Assembly: GCA_046331265.1 (NCBI GenBank)
Contig: JAXLRE010000003.1
Span: forward strand, 145,955-209,954
Origin: JAGPDB01 sp046331265
GTDB taxonomy: Bacteria > Actinomycetota > Acidimicrobiia > IMCC26256 > JAGPDB01
Direction: 5' to 3'
Length of the DNA stretch: 64,000 bases
The position numbers and the translations under genes were made by a program. Shown here in pieces: positions 1 through 9,279 of the stretch (positions are counted from its first letter, which is position 1; each line of letters opens with the position of its first letter). The notes beneath the pieces were generated by a model. That model was not told the origin of the DNA. It did no database searches and saw nothing but the letters and a program-made list of their open reading frames with translations.

Positions 1-1229
1 CTTTTTATTCTTGTGCTGCTGGAACGATTTTTCATACAGGTGACTTTAAAATTGACCATTTTCCTATAGACGGAAGAAAAACAGATTTAGCAAAAATACA
101 AAATGTTTCAACAAAAAAAAGAGTCGATCTTTTGCTCTCGGACTCAACTGGAGCTGAAAGGGAAGGAACTACCGGATCAGAAAGTTCGATCAGACCAATT
201 TTTGAAAAAATACTTGACGAAAATAGTGATAAACGAATTATTATCTCAACCTTTGCATCCCACATTCATCGAATAATGCAAGTTATAGAAACAACGCGTG
301 CACAGAAACGGAAAATTGCATTTTTAGGCAGATCTATTGTCGCGAATATAGCTTCGGCTAGAGAGCTTGGTGAAATTTCATTTGATGATCGAGACATAAT
401 CGATATTGAAGAAGTACAAAATTTTGCTGCCAATGAAGTTTGCGTTATTTGCACAGGATCACAAGGCGAGCCCTTAAGTGCTCTGTCGTTAATAGCATCT
501 GGGCAATCCAAATTCATTGACGTTAGCACTGACGATTGTGTGATTTTGTCTTCGCATACGATTCCAGGAAACGAAGTTGGAGTGAATCGAATCATAAATG
601 GTCTTATGCGACGCGGTGCCAAAGTTATTCATGATGAAAATGCACATGTTCACGTTTCTGGGCATGCTAGTTCTGACGAATTATCGACGATGATTTCTTT
701 TACGAATCCTAAATATTTTGTTCCTGTTCATGGTGAGCATCGCCATATGAAGGCACATGCTGATATTGCTATTAATACAGGTATGAATTCTGAAAATGTT
801 TTTATCTGTCACGACGGAGACGCAATTATTGTGGGTCCGGATAAAGCTGATGTTATAAATGAAGCAGCTTCTTCAGCATTTTTATATGTAGACGGAAATG
901 TTGGTGGTATCACGAACGCTTTGTTACGCGATCGTCGAGAAATCGGTTCAGATGGTTTAATCGTTGTTGTAACAACAGTAAATTATCTTGACGGCGAAAT
1001 TGAAGGCGATATAGAAGTCGTAACTAGAGGCTGGGTGCCACGAGCAGATGTTGGCCAATATATTGAGATGACTAAAAACAAAGTTAGAGATGATTTAACT
1101 AATGCTTTAGATGCTGGTGAAAGAAATATTGAAGCGCTAAAAGCAATCGTTAGAAAATCAACAGGTGAAGTTACTAGTGACGCTACGGGCAGAAGACCAA
1201 CAATTTTACCTCTAGTCCTTGAGGTCTAG
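1..1229 (+). CDS. rnj: Ribonuclease J, 3' part (5' end outside window)
   Basis: The reading frame is open from the left edge (first full codon at base 3) to TAG at 1227-1229, giving about 408 residues of a family that is usually about 550 long, so the N-terminal metallo-beta-lactamase motifs lie outside. Visible family features are HTGDFK near the start, LLSDSTGAER (beta-CASP entry), the motif CTGSQGEP, SSHTIPGNE, and HVSGHAS followed by FVPVHGEHRHM, which carries the C-terminal conserved histidines of RNase J. It is a 5'-3' exo/endoribonuclease for mRNA decay and rRNA maturation in the cytoplasm. Its position just before ftsK is the usual actinobacterial arrangement. Identification is firm; only the start is missing. 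Confidence 0.95.
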   Translation, partial: FYSCAAGTIFHTGDFKIDHFPIDGRKTDLAKIQNVSTKKRVDLLLSDSTGAEREGTTGSESSIRPIFEKILDENSDKRIIISTFASHIHRIMQVIETTRAQKRKIAFLGRSIVANIASARELGEISFDDRDIIDIEEVQNFAANEVCVICTGSQGEPLSALSLIASGQSKFIDVSTDDCVILSSHTIPGNEVGVNRIINGLMRRGAKVIHDENAHVHVSGHASSDELSTMISFTNPKYFVPVHGEHRHMKAHADIAINTGMNSENVFICHDGDAIIVGPDKADVINEAASSAFLYVDGNVGGITNALLRDRREIGSDGLIVVVTTVNYLDGEIEGDIEVVTRGWVPRADVGQYIEMTKNKVRDDLTNALDAGERNIEALKAIVRKSTGEVTSDATGRRPTILPLVLEV

Positions 1230-1243
1230 ACCCCACCTTTTAA

Positions 1244-1300
1244 CCGTGTTGGGGGGGGTCGAAAAACTATCGAAAACGATAGTTTTTCGACCCAACACGG
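1244..1300 (+). repeat. Interspersed hairpin repeat, copy 1 (symmetric variant)
   Basis: Left arm CCGTGTTGGG (1244-1253) plus five extra G, then TCGAAAAACTATCG, loop AAAA, then the exact inverse CGATAGTTTTTCGA and CCCAACACGG (1291-1300). Unlike the five other copies, both arms are the 'left half' of the family, giving a 24-bp perfect stem apart from the G insertion. It lies between RNase J and ftsK. No T-tract follows, so it is not a classical terminator. Confidence 0.9.
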
Positions 1301-1358
1301 AGGGAAAATAATGACGGTTTGACGCTAAACCACTCGAAATTGCTTGTAATCTATATAG

Positions 1359-3857
1359 ATGTCTGGATCAAGGAAGACTTCAAATAGAAAAAAAGCTATA
1401 GAGCCACCAAAGCTTAGATCACAAGCAAAAGAGGCATTGGCAGATCAGTTAAAGTCGCATGTCGACGATTTTGTCGTAGTTGCATGCGGACTTATCGGAA
1501 TAATTTCTCTTATTGCAATTTTTACCGATGCCGTTGGAATCGTTGGAAACATATTGCAAAACATTTCATCTTTTTTCTTTGGACAAGCAAGAATTATTTT
1601 TCCGCTTTGTTTTTTTGGCGTAGCAGCCTTAATTATTTTCAGTTCTAAAAGTGAAACATCTGACTATGACGAAGAATACGATGAAGAAGAAACGAAACAA
1701 TTTGAACCATTACGTGTGGGTTCTGGAGTACTTTTAATTTTCTTATGCATTTTAGGAATTATTCATATTATTGCGGGTAACCCAAAAATTGGTAGAGGCG
1801 TTGAACAGTTGCAAGACGCTGGTGGTTTACTTGGCGCGATGATTGGTCAGCCATTGGTAGCTGGCTTAAAAACTTTGGGTGCTTCTATTGTTTTAATTGC
1901 GATAGGGGCCTTAGGTGTTTTCGTTGCAATGGGAACTCAATTTAGACATTGGTTGCTATTGAGATTTGAATCAATACGTGGCTCAAAAGCTGATGTTGTC
2001 GATCTTGTTGAAGAAGAAGACAGAGAGAATTTAGTTGTTTCTCGAACTCGTCGTCTTGGAATGGACGACTACGAAAATGCTGTGCAAGCTGAACTACAAG
2101 ACGATGAAGAAGTAGATGACGACGAAGATGAGTATGAAGATGATGAGGAGTATGAGGACGAAGAGTTAGAAGATGAAGAATACGAAGACGATGAAGAAGT
2201 AGATGACGACGAAGATGAGTATGAAGATGATGAGGAGTATGAGGACGAAGAATTAGAAGATGAAGAATACGAAGACGATGAAGAAGAAACAGATGAAGAA
2301 GAAATCGATCCCGCTGCAGTTGCTCTAAGTGCTCCTTCTAATCCAAACCACTCTTCATTAAATAGCGCCATGTATGCTCCAAGAGCTTGGAAGCTTCCTT
2401 CTAAATCTTTGCTAGAAAAATCTACTGCTAAAAGTATCGACAAAGATTTAATTAAGCATGGTGGAAAAGTTCTAGAGTCAACACTTCATGAATTTGGAGT
2501 GGATGCAAGACTAATTGGAATGACAACTGGTCCAACTGTTACCAGATATGAACTAGAACTAGGTGCGGGTGTAAAAGTTTCAAAAGTTACGAGCTTGAAC
2601 CATGATATTGCTTATGCGATGGCTAGCGCAGATGTAAGAATTTTGGCTCCAATACCGGGACGAAGTGCTATCGGCGTTGAGGTGCCTAATAAGGTACGTC
2701 AACTTGTTACGTTAGGGGACATTCTTTCTTCGCCAGATTCAGCAAAAGCAAAACATCCTTTGGAAGTTGGTTTAGGTCGCGACATCGCTGGTAAATCAAT
2801 GATGTTAAATCTCGCAAAAATGCCTCACTTGTTAATTGCAGGTGCTACTGGGGCTGGTAAATCAAGCTGTATCAACTCAATTATTACTTCAATCCTTATG
2901 AGAACGACTCCAGAGCAAGTTCGCATGATCTTGATTGACCCAAAAAGAGTTGAACTTGGTGTTTATAATGACTTACCGCACCTCTTAACACAGGTAGTCA
3001 CTAACCCTAAAAAAGCTGCCAATGCTTTGGAATGGGCTGTGCGAGAAATGGAAATGCGCTATGAACTTCTAGCTGAAATTGGTGTTCGTGACATAACTGG
3101 CTATAACGAAGCTTTTGACCAAGGTGAACTTCCAACACGCGATAATCCAGATCCGATTTCAGGTAAATCATATGATCGTTTACCTTTTATTTTGGTTGTT
3201 GTAGACGAATTAAATGACCTTATGATGGTTGCGGCTCGCGATGTTGAAGCATCGATCACACGTATTGCGCAGATGGCTCGAGCGGTAGGAGTTCATTTGA
3301 TTATCGCAACGCAGCGCCCAAGTGTTGATGTCATTACTGGTGTTATTAAAGCTAATGTTCCTAGTCGTCTTGCTTTTGCTGTTAGCTCGTTGCAAGATTC
3401 ACGTGTTATTCTCGACCAGCCAGGTGCTGAAAAACTGGTTGGCCAAGGTGACATGCTAATTGTTACAGCAAGTTCGTCAAAAGCACAACGTATTCAGGGT
3501 TCATGGGTTAGTGAAGATTGTGTTCGCAAAGTAACAGCACATTGGAGACGTCAAGCTACAGAACTCGCTTATGTCGATGGTATTCAAGATGAAGTTAAGG
3601 GGTCTGGATCTAGCGGCGGAGACGACGACGGCGATAGCGACGCATTATTTGATGAAGCTATGGAGTTAGTTGTTCGAGCCGGACAAGGTTCAACTTCTAT
3701 GTTGCAACGTAAGTTGCGTATCGGTTTTTCACGTGCTGGGCGTTTAATGGACATATTGGAGCGCCGAGGCGTTGTAGGCCCTTCTGAAGGATCAAAAGCT
3801 CGAACCGTCCTAATGACTGTAGAAGAACTCGAAAATATGCGTGAACGTGGGGAATAG
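1359..3857 (+). CDS. ftsK: DNA translocase FtsK/SpoIIIE
   Basis: 832 residues. The N-terminal third has about four membrane segments (roughly residues 38-60, 70-90, 120-140, 168-195), followed by an extremely acidic Asp/Glu linker (about 245-320). The motor domain carries Walker A GATGAGKSS (about residue 495), a Walker B-like ILVVVDELNDL, and IATQRPSVDVITGVIKAN. The C-terminal winged-helix gamma domain (about 760-832; SMLQRKLRIGFSRAGRLMD) is the part that in FtsK reads oriented chromosomal sequences. The protein pumps DNA through the closing septum and assists chromosome dimer resolution. ATG 1359 is the first start in frame; no strong Shine-Dalgarno is seen. The linker contains a near-perfect internal duplication, annotated separately. 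Confidence 0.95.
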   Translation: MSGSRKTSNRKKAIEPPKLRSQAKEALADQLKSHVDDFVVVACGLIGIISLIAIFTDAVGIVGNILQNISSFFFGQARIIFPLCFFGVAALIIFSSKSETSDYDEEYDEEETKQFEPLRVGSGVLLIFLCILGIIHIIAGNPKIGRGVEQLQDAGGLLGAMIGQPLVAGLKTLGASIVLIAIGALGVFVAMGTQFRHWLLLRFESIRGSKADVVDLVEEEDRENLVVSRTRRLGMDDYENAVQAELQDDEEVDDDEDEYEDDEEYEDEELEDEEYEDDEEVDDDEDEYEDDEEYEDEELEDEEYEDDEEETDEEEIDPAAVALSAPSNPNHSSLNSAMYAPRAWKLPSKSLLEKSTAKSIDKDLIKHGGKVLESTLHEFGVDARLIGMTTGPTVTRYELELGAGVKVSKVTSLNHDIAYAMASADVRILAPIPGRSAIGVEVPNKVRQLVTLGDILSSPDSAKAKHPLEVGLGRDIAGKSMMLNLAKMPHLLIAGATGAGKSSCINSIITSILMRTTPEQVRMILIDPKRVELGVYNDLPHLLTQVVTNPKKAANALEWAVREMEMRYELLAEIGVRDITGYNEAFDQGELPTRDNPDPISGKSYDRLPFILVVVDELNDLMMVAARDVEASITRIAQMARAVGVHLIIATQRPSVDVITGVIKANVPSRLAFAVSSLQDSRVILDQPGAEKLVGQGDMLIVTASSSKAQRIQGSWVSEDCVRKVTAHWRRQATELAYVDGIQDEVKGSGSSGGDDDGDSDALFDEAMELVVRAGQGSTSMLQRKLRIGFSRAGRLMDILERRGVVGPSEGSKARTVLMTVEELENMRERGE
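2100..2273 (+). repeat. Tandem duplication (2 x 87 bp) in the ftsK linker
   Basis: Unit 1 is 2100-2186 and unit 2 is 2187-2273, each encoding 29 acidic residues beginning DDEEVDDDEDEYEDD. I see only one base difference (GAAGAGTTAG against GAAGAATTAG), and a third unit starts at 2274 but diverges after a few codons. The unit length is a multiple of three, so copy number can change without breaking the frame. Confidence 0.93.
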
Positions 3858-3859
3858 CA

Positions 3860-4894
3860 TCAAGCTATTTCTTTTAATTCATGTGTAGTTTTTTCTGTCA
3901 TAACCCTTAATGCATGCCGGTATTCTCTTTGCTGTTTATTTATACGTCTTAATCGTATAAGTATCGCGATAAAAAATATTCCTATAACAAGAATAATTAT
4001 CGAAGATGCAAGTAATAATGTTTTTTGTGTTTTGGTTAAAAGAACATAACCATCTTTGTTGTTTGTAGAGCCTGATTTGTTGTCGCCTGATCGAACTTTT
4101 GCATCATTTACTTTTGCTTTAGATATCTTGGATTCTTCCGTCGGACTATTTGTGCTTTTTATATTTTCAAAAATACTTGGTGCTTCATCTTTTTTGGCAT
4201 CTTCGGCTAGCACTTTTGTTTGAGGTTGTGTTTTATTGGATGATGCACTACCAGCTGTGTTGTTTTGTGCTGCTAGATCATAACTATAAAAAGCTGAATT
4301 TACATTGCTTAAAGTAGAATTTACAAAAGGGTTTATTCCTTGTTGTGCTTGTGAGATCAATTCTTGTTGTGAGGCTGCTGGATTTAAAACCAATATGTAC
4401 GCGACAGTGACGCCAGGCGTCCAATCTTTATTTGCCTTTCCATTTACTGTAAAGCTAAAGGTTTGTTGAGGGTCTAGGACAAATGTTTTGTCAGAAATCA
4501 GATCAGTTTCACCTAGATATGTTCCAACAGGTGATGCATATATAGGTTGTCTATCTTTTAGAAGTGTTGAGCCAACATTAGCTGTCACAGCTTCCGAATT
4601 CATTGGCCAAGTTCCATACTCTAAATTGCTAGATGAAGAAAAGCTTTCTAAATTCATTTCAGGTGGCAAGAAGGCCGCTACAAATTTATCGAATGCCTGA
4701 GGTGACGAACTCAAGTTTTTTACTTGAATAGTTATAGACACATTATCTCCTGATTTAATGGCTGCTGTGTTGCTAACAACACCACTTATAAGCCAATTAC
4801 TTACATTTGTAGATGTGGGTTCTGCGCCGTAGGCATTAGAACTAAATGAAACAAACAAACAGCTGACAATGATGGCTATTACAAGTTTCTTCAT
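3860..4894 (-). CDS. Secreted, membrane-anchored surface protein (paralogue A)
   Basis: 344 residues of unknown function. There is an N-terminal signal peptide (MKKLVIAIIVSCLFV, likely cut after NAYGA), an extracellular beta-rich domain with a DUF11/Ig-like pattern (SGDNVSITIQVKNLSSSPQ, about residues 35-180), a Ser/Asn/Lys-rich low-complexity stalk (about 210-285), a single membrane helix (LLLASSIIILVIGIFFIAIL, about 288-310) and a basic cytosolic tail (RLRRINKQQREYRHAL). The layout matches the gene just upstream at 4896-5918, including the tail motif QREYRHA/QRDYKHA, so the two are diverged tandem duplicates in one operon with 1 bp between them. The end faces ftsK convergently. The role is probably at the cell surface; no enzyme motif was seen. 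Confidence 0.8.
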   Translation of the reverse strand: MKKLVIAIIVSCLFVSFSSNAYGAEPTSTNVSNWLISGVVSNTAAIKSGDNVSITIQVKNLSSSPQAFDKFVAAFLPPEMNLESFSSSSNLEYGTWPMNSEAVTANVGSTLLKDRQPIYASPVGTYLGETDLISDKTFVLDPQQTFSFTVNGKANKDWTPGVTVAYILVLNPAASQQELISQAQQGINPFVNSTLSNVNSAFYSYDLAAQNNTAGSASSNKTQPQTKVLAEDAKKDEAPSIFENIKSTNSPTEESKISKAKVNDAKVRSGDNKSGSTNNKDGYVLLTKTQKTLLLASSIIILVIGIFFIAILIRLRRINKQQREYRHALRVMTEKTTHELKEIA

Positions 4895-4895
4895 A

Positions 4896-5918
4896 TTATT
4901 TCATTTCGACAAATTCATGATTTTCATCATAAATTTCGCTATTTTCAGTAAACGGTTCGATAGTTGTTCTGTTTATTTTTTTATGTCTTAAAATTGCAAC
5001 TGCATGTTTATAATCTCGTTGCTTCGCGTTTCTTCTTTTTATATGCTTTGTCAGCCAATAAGTAATAATCATTAGGGCAAATACTGCTAATACAGAAAAT
5101 GCAATAAGGTTTTCTATGGTTGATTTTTTGTCAGATCTTATTGATCCGGAATCTTTAGTGGTATTAAATTTTATCGGATTAACTTTCGGTGCTTTTTTAC
5201 TAATTGCAGAACTATTAGTGGAACCTATTTGCTCTGCACTATTGCTTCCTATTTGTGGTGCCGATTGAGTATTCGTATTTTCTTGATCTGCTCCAAGGAC
5301 TTGTGAGGGAATAGTAGATGATGATTTCGCGGTAGTGCTAGTAACTCCATTGCTTGAAGAAGAATTATATTTCGAGTTATTAATTGCAATGCTCTGATAT
5401 TTCTCCCAGATATTAACTCCATTTACAAAATCATTTTGTGCTTCTTCAGGAATCTCGTATACATAAATTGAATAGACAGCTGTCGTGGCTTCTACATAAT
5501 CGGTATTTGCATATCCATTAATTTCAAAGTTGTAAGACTGGAATGCTTTAACAGTAATATCGTTGCTCGACTTAGGAGCACAGTAAATTTTTTCTCTACC
5601 AATATAGAATGCTGAATTATCTTCACCTGCAATTCTTCCATTATTTGAACACTCAAAATTACTATTGTTTGTTGCACTCGTGAATGTGAATTCTTTTGGA
5701 GTATAAATTAAAGAAGGAGAATAAATAGTTGTACTGCTTGTTCCTACATTAGTTAGAGAAACTTTATATGTGATTAAATCATTTTTTAAAATCTTTTTAT
5801 TGCTCGGAGATAACGTTACAGAAATTTTTGTCTGATTAGTACCTGCTGCTAGAGCAGAAGGAATAGATGCGAAAGTAAGACCGCTAATGATCAGCATGAA
5901 TAATAAAGCTTTTCGCAT
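4896..5918 (-). CDS. Secreted, membrane-anchored surface protein (paralogue B)
   Basis: 340 residues from ATG at 5918. An upstream in-frame ATG at 5945 would add nine residues before the signal peptide, and neither has a clear ribosome site. I prefer 5918 because it gives a standard signal peptide (MRKALLFMLIISGL...PSALA). An Ig/DUF11-like domain follows (about 30-170; KNDLITYKVSLTNVGTSS), with two Cys possibly forming a disulfide (NFECSNN, KIYCAPK), a Ser/Thr/Asn-rich stalk, a membrane helix (about 265-288) and a basic tail with KQRDYKHA. It is the first gene of a two-gene operon with its paralogue. Type I topology is inferred; the function is not recognised. Confidence 0.78.
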   Translation of the reverse strand: MRKALLFMLIISGLTFASIPSALAAGTNQTKISVTLSPSNKKILKNDLITYKVSLTNVGTSSTTIYSPSLIYTPKEFTFTSATNNSNFECSNNGRIAGEDNSAFYIGREKIYCAPKSSNDITVKAFQSYNFEINGYANTDYVEATTAVYSIYVYEIPEEAQNDFVNGVNIWEKYQSIAINNSKYNSSSSNGVTSTTAKSSSTIPSQVLGADQENTNTQSAPQIGSNSAEQIGSTNSSAISKKAPKVNPIKFNTTKDSGSIRSDKKSTIENLIAFSVLAVFALMIITYWLTKHIKRRNAKQRDYKHAVAILRHKKINRTTIEPFTENSEIYDENHEFVEMK

Positions 5919-6051
5919 TACCCTAATGTCGACATTAACTACCATTTTCGTAAGTATTAGGAAGCATCAAAATGAAAATGATTCAAAATGACTAATGAAT
6001 AAGCTATGTATGTGAATATTGCGAAACTAAACACTAAAATGATTGGGTCTT

Positions 6052-7374
6052 ATGAACCACAAACTCTTCTATATTGAAACTTTGGGCTGCGCAAAAAATG
6101 CTGTTGATTCTGAGAAAGCTGCACAAGGCCTCATTGAAGACGGGTATACTCCAACGGACAAAGTTGAAGAAGCAGATGTTGTGGTAGTCAACACTTGTGC
6201 ATTTATAGATCAAGCTAGGCAAGAAAGTATAGAAACAACTTTAGAATTATCATCAACAAAAAAACAAAATGCAAAACTTGTTGTTACTGGTTGCATGGCA
6301 CAACGTTATGAAGATGAATTAAAAGCATCACTTCCTGAAGTTGATGCAGTTATTGGTTTTGACAATGAAGCCAATATTGCATCAGTTCTTTTTGAGCCTT
6401 TACAAATTAAAAAGAAGCCAGTTGGTGTTCGCGATTTACTCGACATGCCAAGACCAAAACCGACATCTCCTTGGGCTTATTTAAAAGTTGCAGAAGGATG
6501 TAATAGAAATTGTGCTTTTTGTGCGATACCGACTTTTAGAGGTAAGCAACGTTCAAGGTCTCTTGAATCTATTTTTGATGAAGCAAAAATGCTTGTACAA
6601 AATGGGATAAAAGAAATTGTATTAGTTGCACAAGATATTGCATGGTATGGCCGGGATCTAGAAGTGGAAGTAAATCTATCTCAAATAATGAAGAAAATTG
6701 ATGAGCTGAAAGATGATGGTCTCATATCTCAAAGACTTGTCTACATATATCCTTCAGAATTACGAGGAGAGTTGCTCGAGACGATGCTTGAGCTCGAAAC
6801 TTCTGTGCCATATTTTGATTTATCTCTACAACACTGCAATTCTGAATTGCTTAGAATGATGAAACGACCTGGTAGTACAGATAAATTTTTAGATTTAATA
6901 AATACAATAAGGCAAGCTAACCCTCAAGCAGTATTTCGTTCTAACTTTATTGTTGGATTTCCTGGTGAAACTGAAGAGCACCATAGTGAACTTCTAGATT
7001 TTATTGGTGAAGCAAAAATCACATGGGCTGGTTTCTTCCCATTTTCAAAAGAAAAAGACACTCTTGCGTATGATTATCCAAATCAAGTTGACTCAGAATT
7101 AGCACAGATACGTGTTCGTGAACTTTCCAGGATTCAAGATGAGATAACAAATCAGTATTTAATATCGACAATTGGGGGCCAATATCAATTCTTGGTCGAT
7201 AGTGTTAACGAAGAGAACCAATTAGTTACACGTTCTTATGACAGCGCGCCAGAAATTGATGGAGTTGTCTTTTTTGATCGATTGCATACAAAAAATGCTC
7301 CAGGCGAGATCATAAAAGGTGAAATTACCGATGTTTTAGGTGTGGATCGATATGCACGAGAGATTTTAAGCTAA
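6052..7374 (+). CDS. rimO: Ribosomal protein S12 methylthiotransferase RimO
   Basis: 440 residues from ATG 6052 (a TTG at 6043 is the only longer option). The domain order is UPF0004 (YIETLGCAKNAVDSE, VNTCAF, TGCMAQRY supply three Cys for the auxiliary 4Fe-4S cluster), radical SAM (GCNRNCAFCAIP, the CxxxCxxC motif), and a C-terminal TRAM domain (about 375-440). It methylthiolates an aspartate of ribosomal protein S12. LGCAKN is typical of RimO, whereas the MiaB further along has FGCQMN, so both paralogues are present in this window. Confidence 0.95.
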   Translation: MNHKLFYIETLGCAKNAVDSEKAAQGLIEDGYTPTDKVEEADVVVVNTCAFIDQARQESIETTLELSSTKKQNAKLVVTGCMAQRYEDELKASLPEVDAVIGFDNEANIASVLFEPLQIKKKPVGVRDLLDMPRPKPTSPWAYLKVAEGCNRNCAFCAIPTFRGKQRSRSLESIFDEAKMLVQNGIKEIVLVAQDIAWYGRDLEVEVNLSQIMKKIDELKDDGLISQRLVYIYPSELRGELLETMLELETSVPYFDLSLQHCNSELLRMMKRPGSTDKFLDLINTIRQANPQAVFRSNFIVGFPGETEEHHSELLDFIGEAKITWAGFFPFSKEKDTLAYDYPNQVDSELAQIRVRELSRIQDEITNQYLISTIGGQYQFLVDSVNEENQLVTRSYDSAPEIDGVVFFDRLHTKNAPGEIIKGEITDVLGVDRYAREILS

Positions 7375-7417
7375 TATTCGCTGATGGTTTTTTTCGTTAT
7401 AAGGACGCAAAAATTTA

Positions 7418-7996
7418 ATGGCTAATCAGTTTAAGTATTCGAAGTCAGCATTGGTCACGCCAGCAAATATTTTAACTGTTTCGCGTTTAGTTGTTTCGAT
7501 TCCATTTTTGATCTGGTTATACTTCGAAAATTCTGGTTGGTTAATTTGGTTTGTTTTCTTTCTTCTATCAATAAGCGATCTTGTTGATGGAGTAATTGCA
7601 AGAAAAAACGGGCCAACAACTTTCGGTGCTTTTTTTGATCCTTTAGCAGATAAGGTTCTAGCTATTGGTGGTTTTGTCGTATATGGTTTACGAGGATATT
7701 ACATTTGGCTACCAATTATTATTATGGCTTTTCGTGAAGTTCTTGTTTCTGTTTCTAGGTCTGTACTTTCAAAATATAAAATTTCTTTACCAGCAAGAAG
7801 TTTGGGTAAAGTGAAAACGTTCTTACAACTATGTGCTGTTGGGTTCCCAATGTTTCCTCCAATTGAAGACTTTAAAACATTCCATAATTACACGCTCTGG
7901 GCCGCATGCATTTTAAGTGTTGTAAGCGGCATTGATCTGCTTGTTCATGCTCAAAAAGAAGTTCAAGAAAAGAATATACATATATTCACTAATTAA
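7418..7996 (+). CDS. pgsA: CDP-diacylglycerol–glycerol-3-phosphate 3-phosphatidyltransferase
   Basis: 192 residues, a multipass membrane enzyme that makes phosphatidylglycerol phosphate from CDP-diacylglycerol and glycerol 3-phosphate. The CDP-alcohol phosphotransferase signature is visible as SDLVDGVIARKNGPTTFGAFFDPLADK (written here as consecutive pieces: SDLVDGVIARK, then GAFFDPLADK), with the metal-binding Asp residues. Four or more hydrophobic helices follow. A Shine-Dalgarno-like AAGGAC lies upstream. The next gene, cinA, starts 2 bp after the stop; pgsA–cinA–recA is a common actinobacterial order. Confidence 0.93.
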   Translation: MANQFKYSKSALVTPANILTVSRLVVSIPFLIWLYFENSGWLIWFVFFLLSISDLVDGVIARKNGPTTFGAFFDPLADKVLAIGGFVVYGLRGYYIWLPIIIMAFREVLVSVSRSVLSKYKISLPARSLGKVKTFLQLCAVGFPMFPPIEDFKTFHNYTLWAACILSVVSGIDLLVHAQKEVQEKNIHIFTN

Positions 7997-7998
7997 TT

Positions 7999-9258
7999 AT
8001 GATTTGCTCAATATTAAGTGTTGGAACTGAACTTCTTTTAGGGCAAATAAATGATACAAACTCGACATATATTTCATCATGTTTAGGAGATGCTGGAGTA
8101 TTTTGTTATGAACATCGCAAAGTTGGGGATAATGAACAGCGTTTAACTAACGCTATTGAATCCATGCTTAGTGAAAGTGATGCGATAATTATTTCTGGTG
8201 GACTAGGACCAACACATGACGATATCACTCGTGAAGTTGTTGCAAAATTAATGAATGTAGATCTTGTTTTTAATGAAGATATTGCAGGAATAATTCATGA
8301 AAGATTTGTTAAACGAAAAATTGAGATGCCAGAAAACAATTTGCGCCAGGCGTACGTTCCTCAGGGAGTGAAAATTATTGAAAACAATCTCGGCACAGCC
8401 CCTGGACTTATATGCATCGTTAATCACAAAGGAAACAAAAAACGCATATACCTTGTTCCTGGTGTTCCGCATGAAATGAAACCAATGGTAAATGATGTAA
8501 TCATTCCCGATTTGTTATCGAACATAACTTCCAAGAAAAAACTGACTCACAGAATAATAAAAACATGGCGATTACCTGAAAGTGAATTAGCAGCCAGGCT
8601 TAATGAACTTGTCGAAAAGGGTGAAACTGGTCGGGTTAAAATAGGATTTCTTGCTCGTGGGATAAACGGTATTTGGGTCAAATTATCGATTGCTACTGAA
8701 GAAGATGAAGATCCATGGGAATTTATTAATGAAGTAGAGAGTGAAGTTAAAGAAATCTTAAATGAGTATATATACGCTTATGATGATGAGACAATGGCTT
8801 CTGTTGTTACAGATTTACTAAAAGATTCATCGAGAACACTTTCTATATGTGAATCTTTTACCGGTGGAATGGTGTCTTCTCTAATTGTTGATGTTCCTGG
8901 TACGAGTGAAGTCCTGAAAGGCTCTATGGTTTCGTATGACGAAAAAATAAAGCACAAAATTGTCGGTGTTAGTGCAGAAGATGTATATAGCCATGAATGT
9001 GCTCAGCAAATGGCACAAGGTGTTTTAAAAATGTTTGATGCAGATATTGCTATTTCGACTACTGGGCTTGCTGGTCCTGATGCTCAAGATGGCCATGAAG
9101 TCGGTGAAGTATATATAGGTATAGCTTCAATAGATGGGGCATCGTCGAGACAATTTTCTTTGCTAGGGGATCGTCAACGAATACGTGAATATGGGTCAAT
9201 TACAGCATTAGATGTTTTACGTAGGTTCTTACTAGGTCTATCGGACGATTTGGGCTAG
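7999..9258 (+). CDS. cinA: CinA family protein (MoCF-like domain plus PncC-type amidase domain)
   Basis: 419 residues. The N-terminal half is a molybdopterin-binding-like fold (SVGTELLLGQINDTNS, IISGGLGPTHDD) that in CinA proteins has ADP-ribose pyrophosphatase activity. The C-terminal half (about 255-419) is a PncC nicotinamide-mononucleotide deamidase domain (CESFTGGMVSSLI, VPGTSEVLKGSMVSY, STTGLAGPD). It is likely involved in pyridine nucleotide salvage; the competence link of the name is historical. It follows pgsA with a 2-bp gap and so is probably cotranscribed. Confidence 0.93.
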   Translation: MICSILSVGTELLLGQINDTNSTYISSCLGDAGVFCYEHRKVGDNEQRLTNAIESMLSESDAIIISGGLGPTHDDITREVVAKLMNVDLVFNEDIAGIIHERFVKRKIEMPENNLRQAYVPQGVKIIENNLGTAPGLICIVNHKGNKKRIYLVPGVPHEMKPMVNDVIIPDLLSNITSKKKLTHRIIKTWRLPESELAARLNELVEKGETGRVKIGFLARGINGIWVKLSIATEEDEDPWEFINEVESEVKEILNEYIYAYDDETMASVVTDLLKDSSRTLSICESFTGGMVSSLIVDVPGTSEVLKGSMVSYDEKIKHKIVGVSAEDVYSHECAQQMAQGVLKMFDADIAISTTGLAGPDAQDGHEVGEVYIGIASIDGASSRQFSLLGDRQRIREYGSITALDVLRRFLLGLSDDLG

Positions 9259-9279
9259 AATTTCACATTCGAATAGAAA

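Noticed and set aside
2100..2273. Possible CRISPR or minisatellite array
   Set aside because: Only two in-frame units without spacers, inside a coding sequence.
2069..2443. Antisense poly-serine ORF opposite the acidic linker of ftsK
   Set aside because: It is the mirror of GAN-rich codons (Glu/Asp) read as serine; no ribosome site or promoter is seen and the sense frame is clearly coding.
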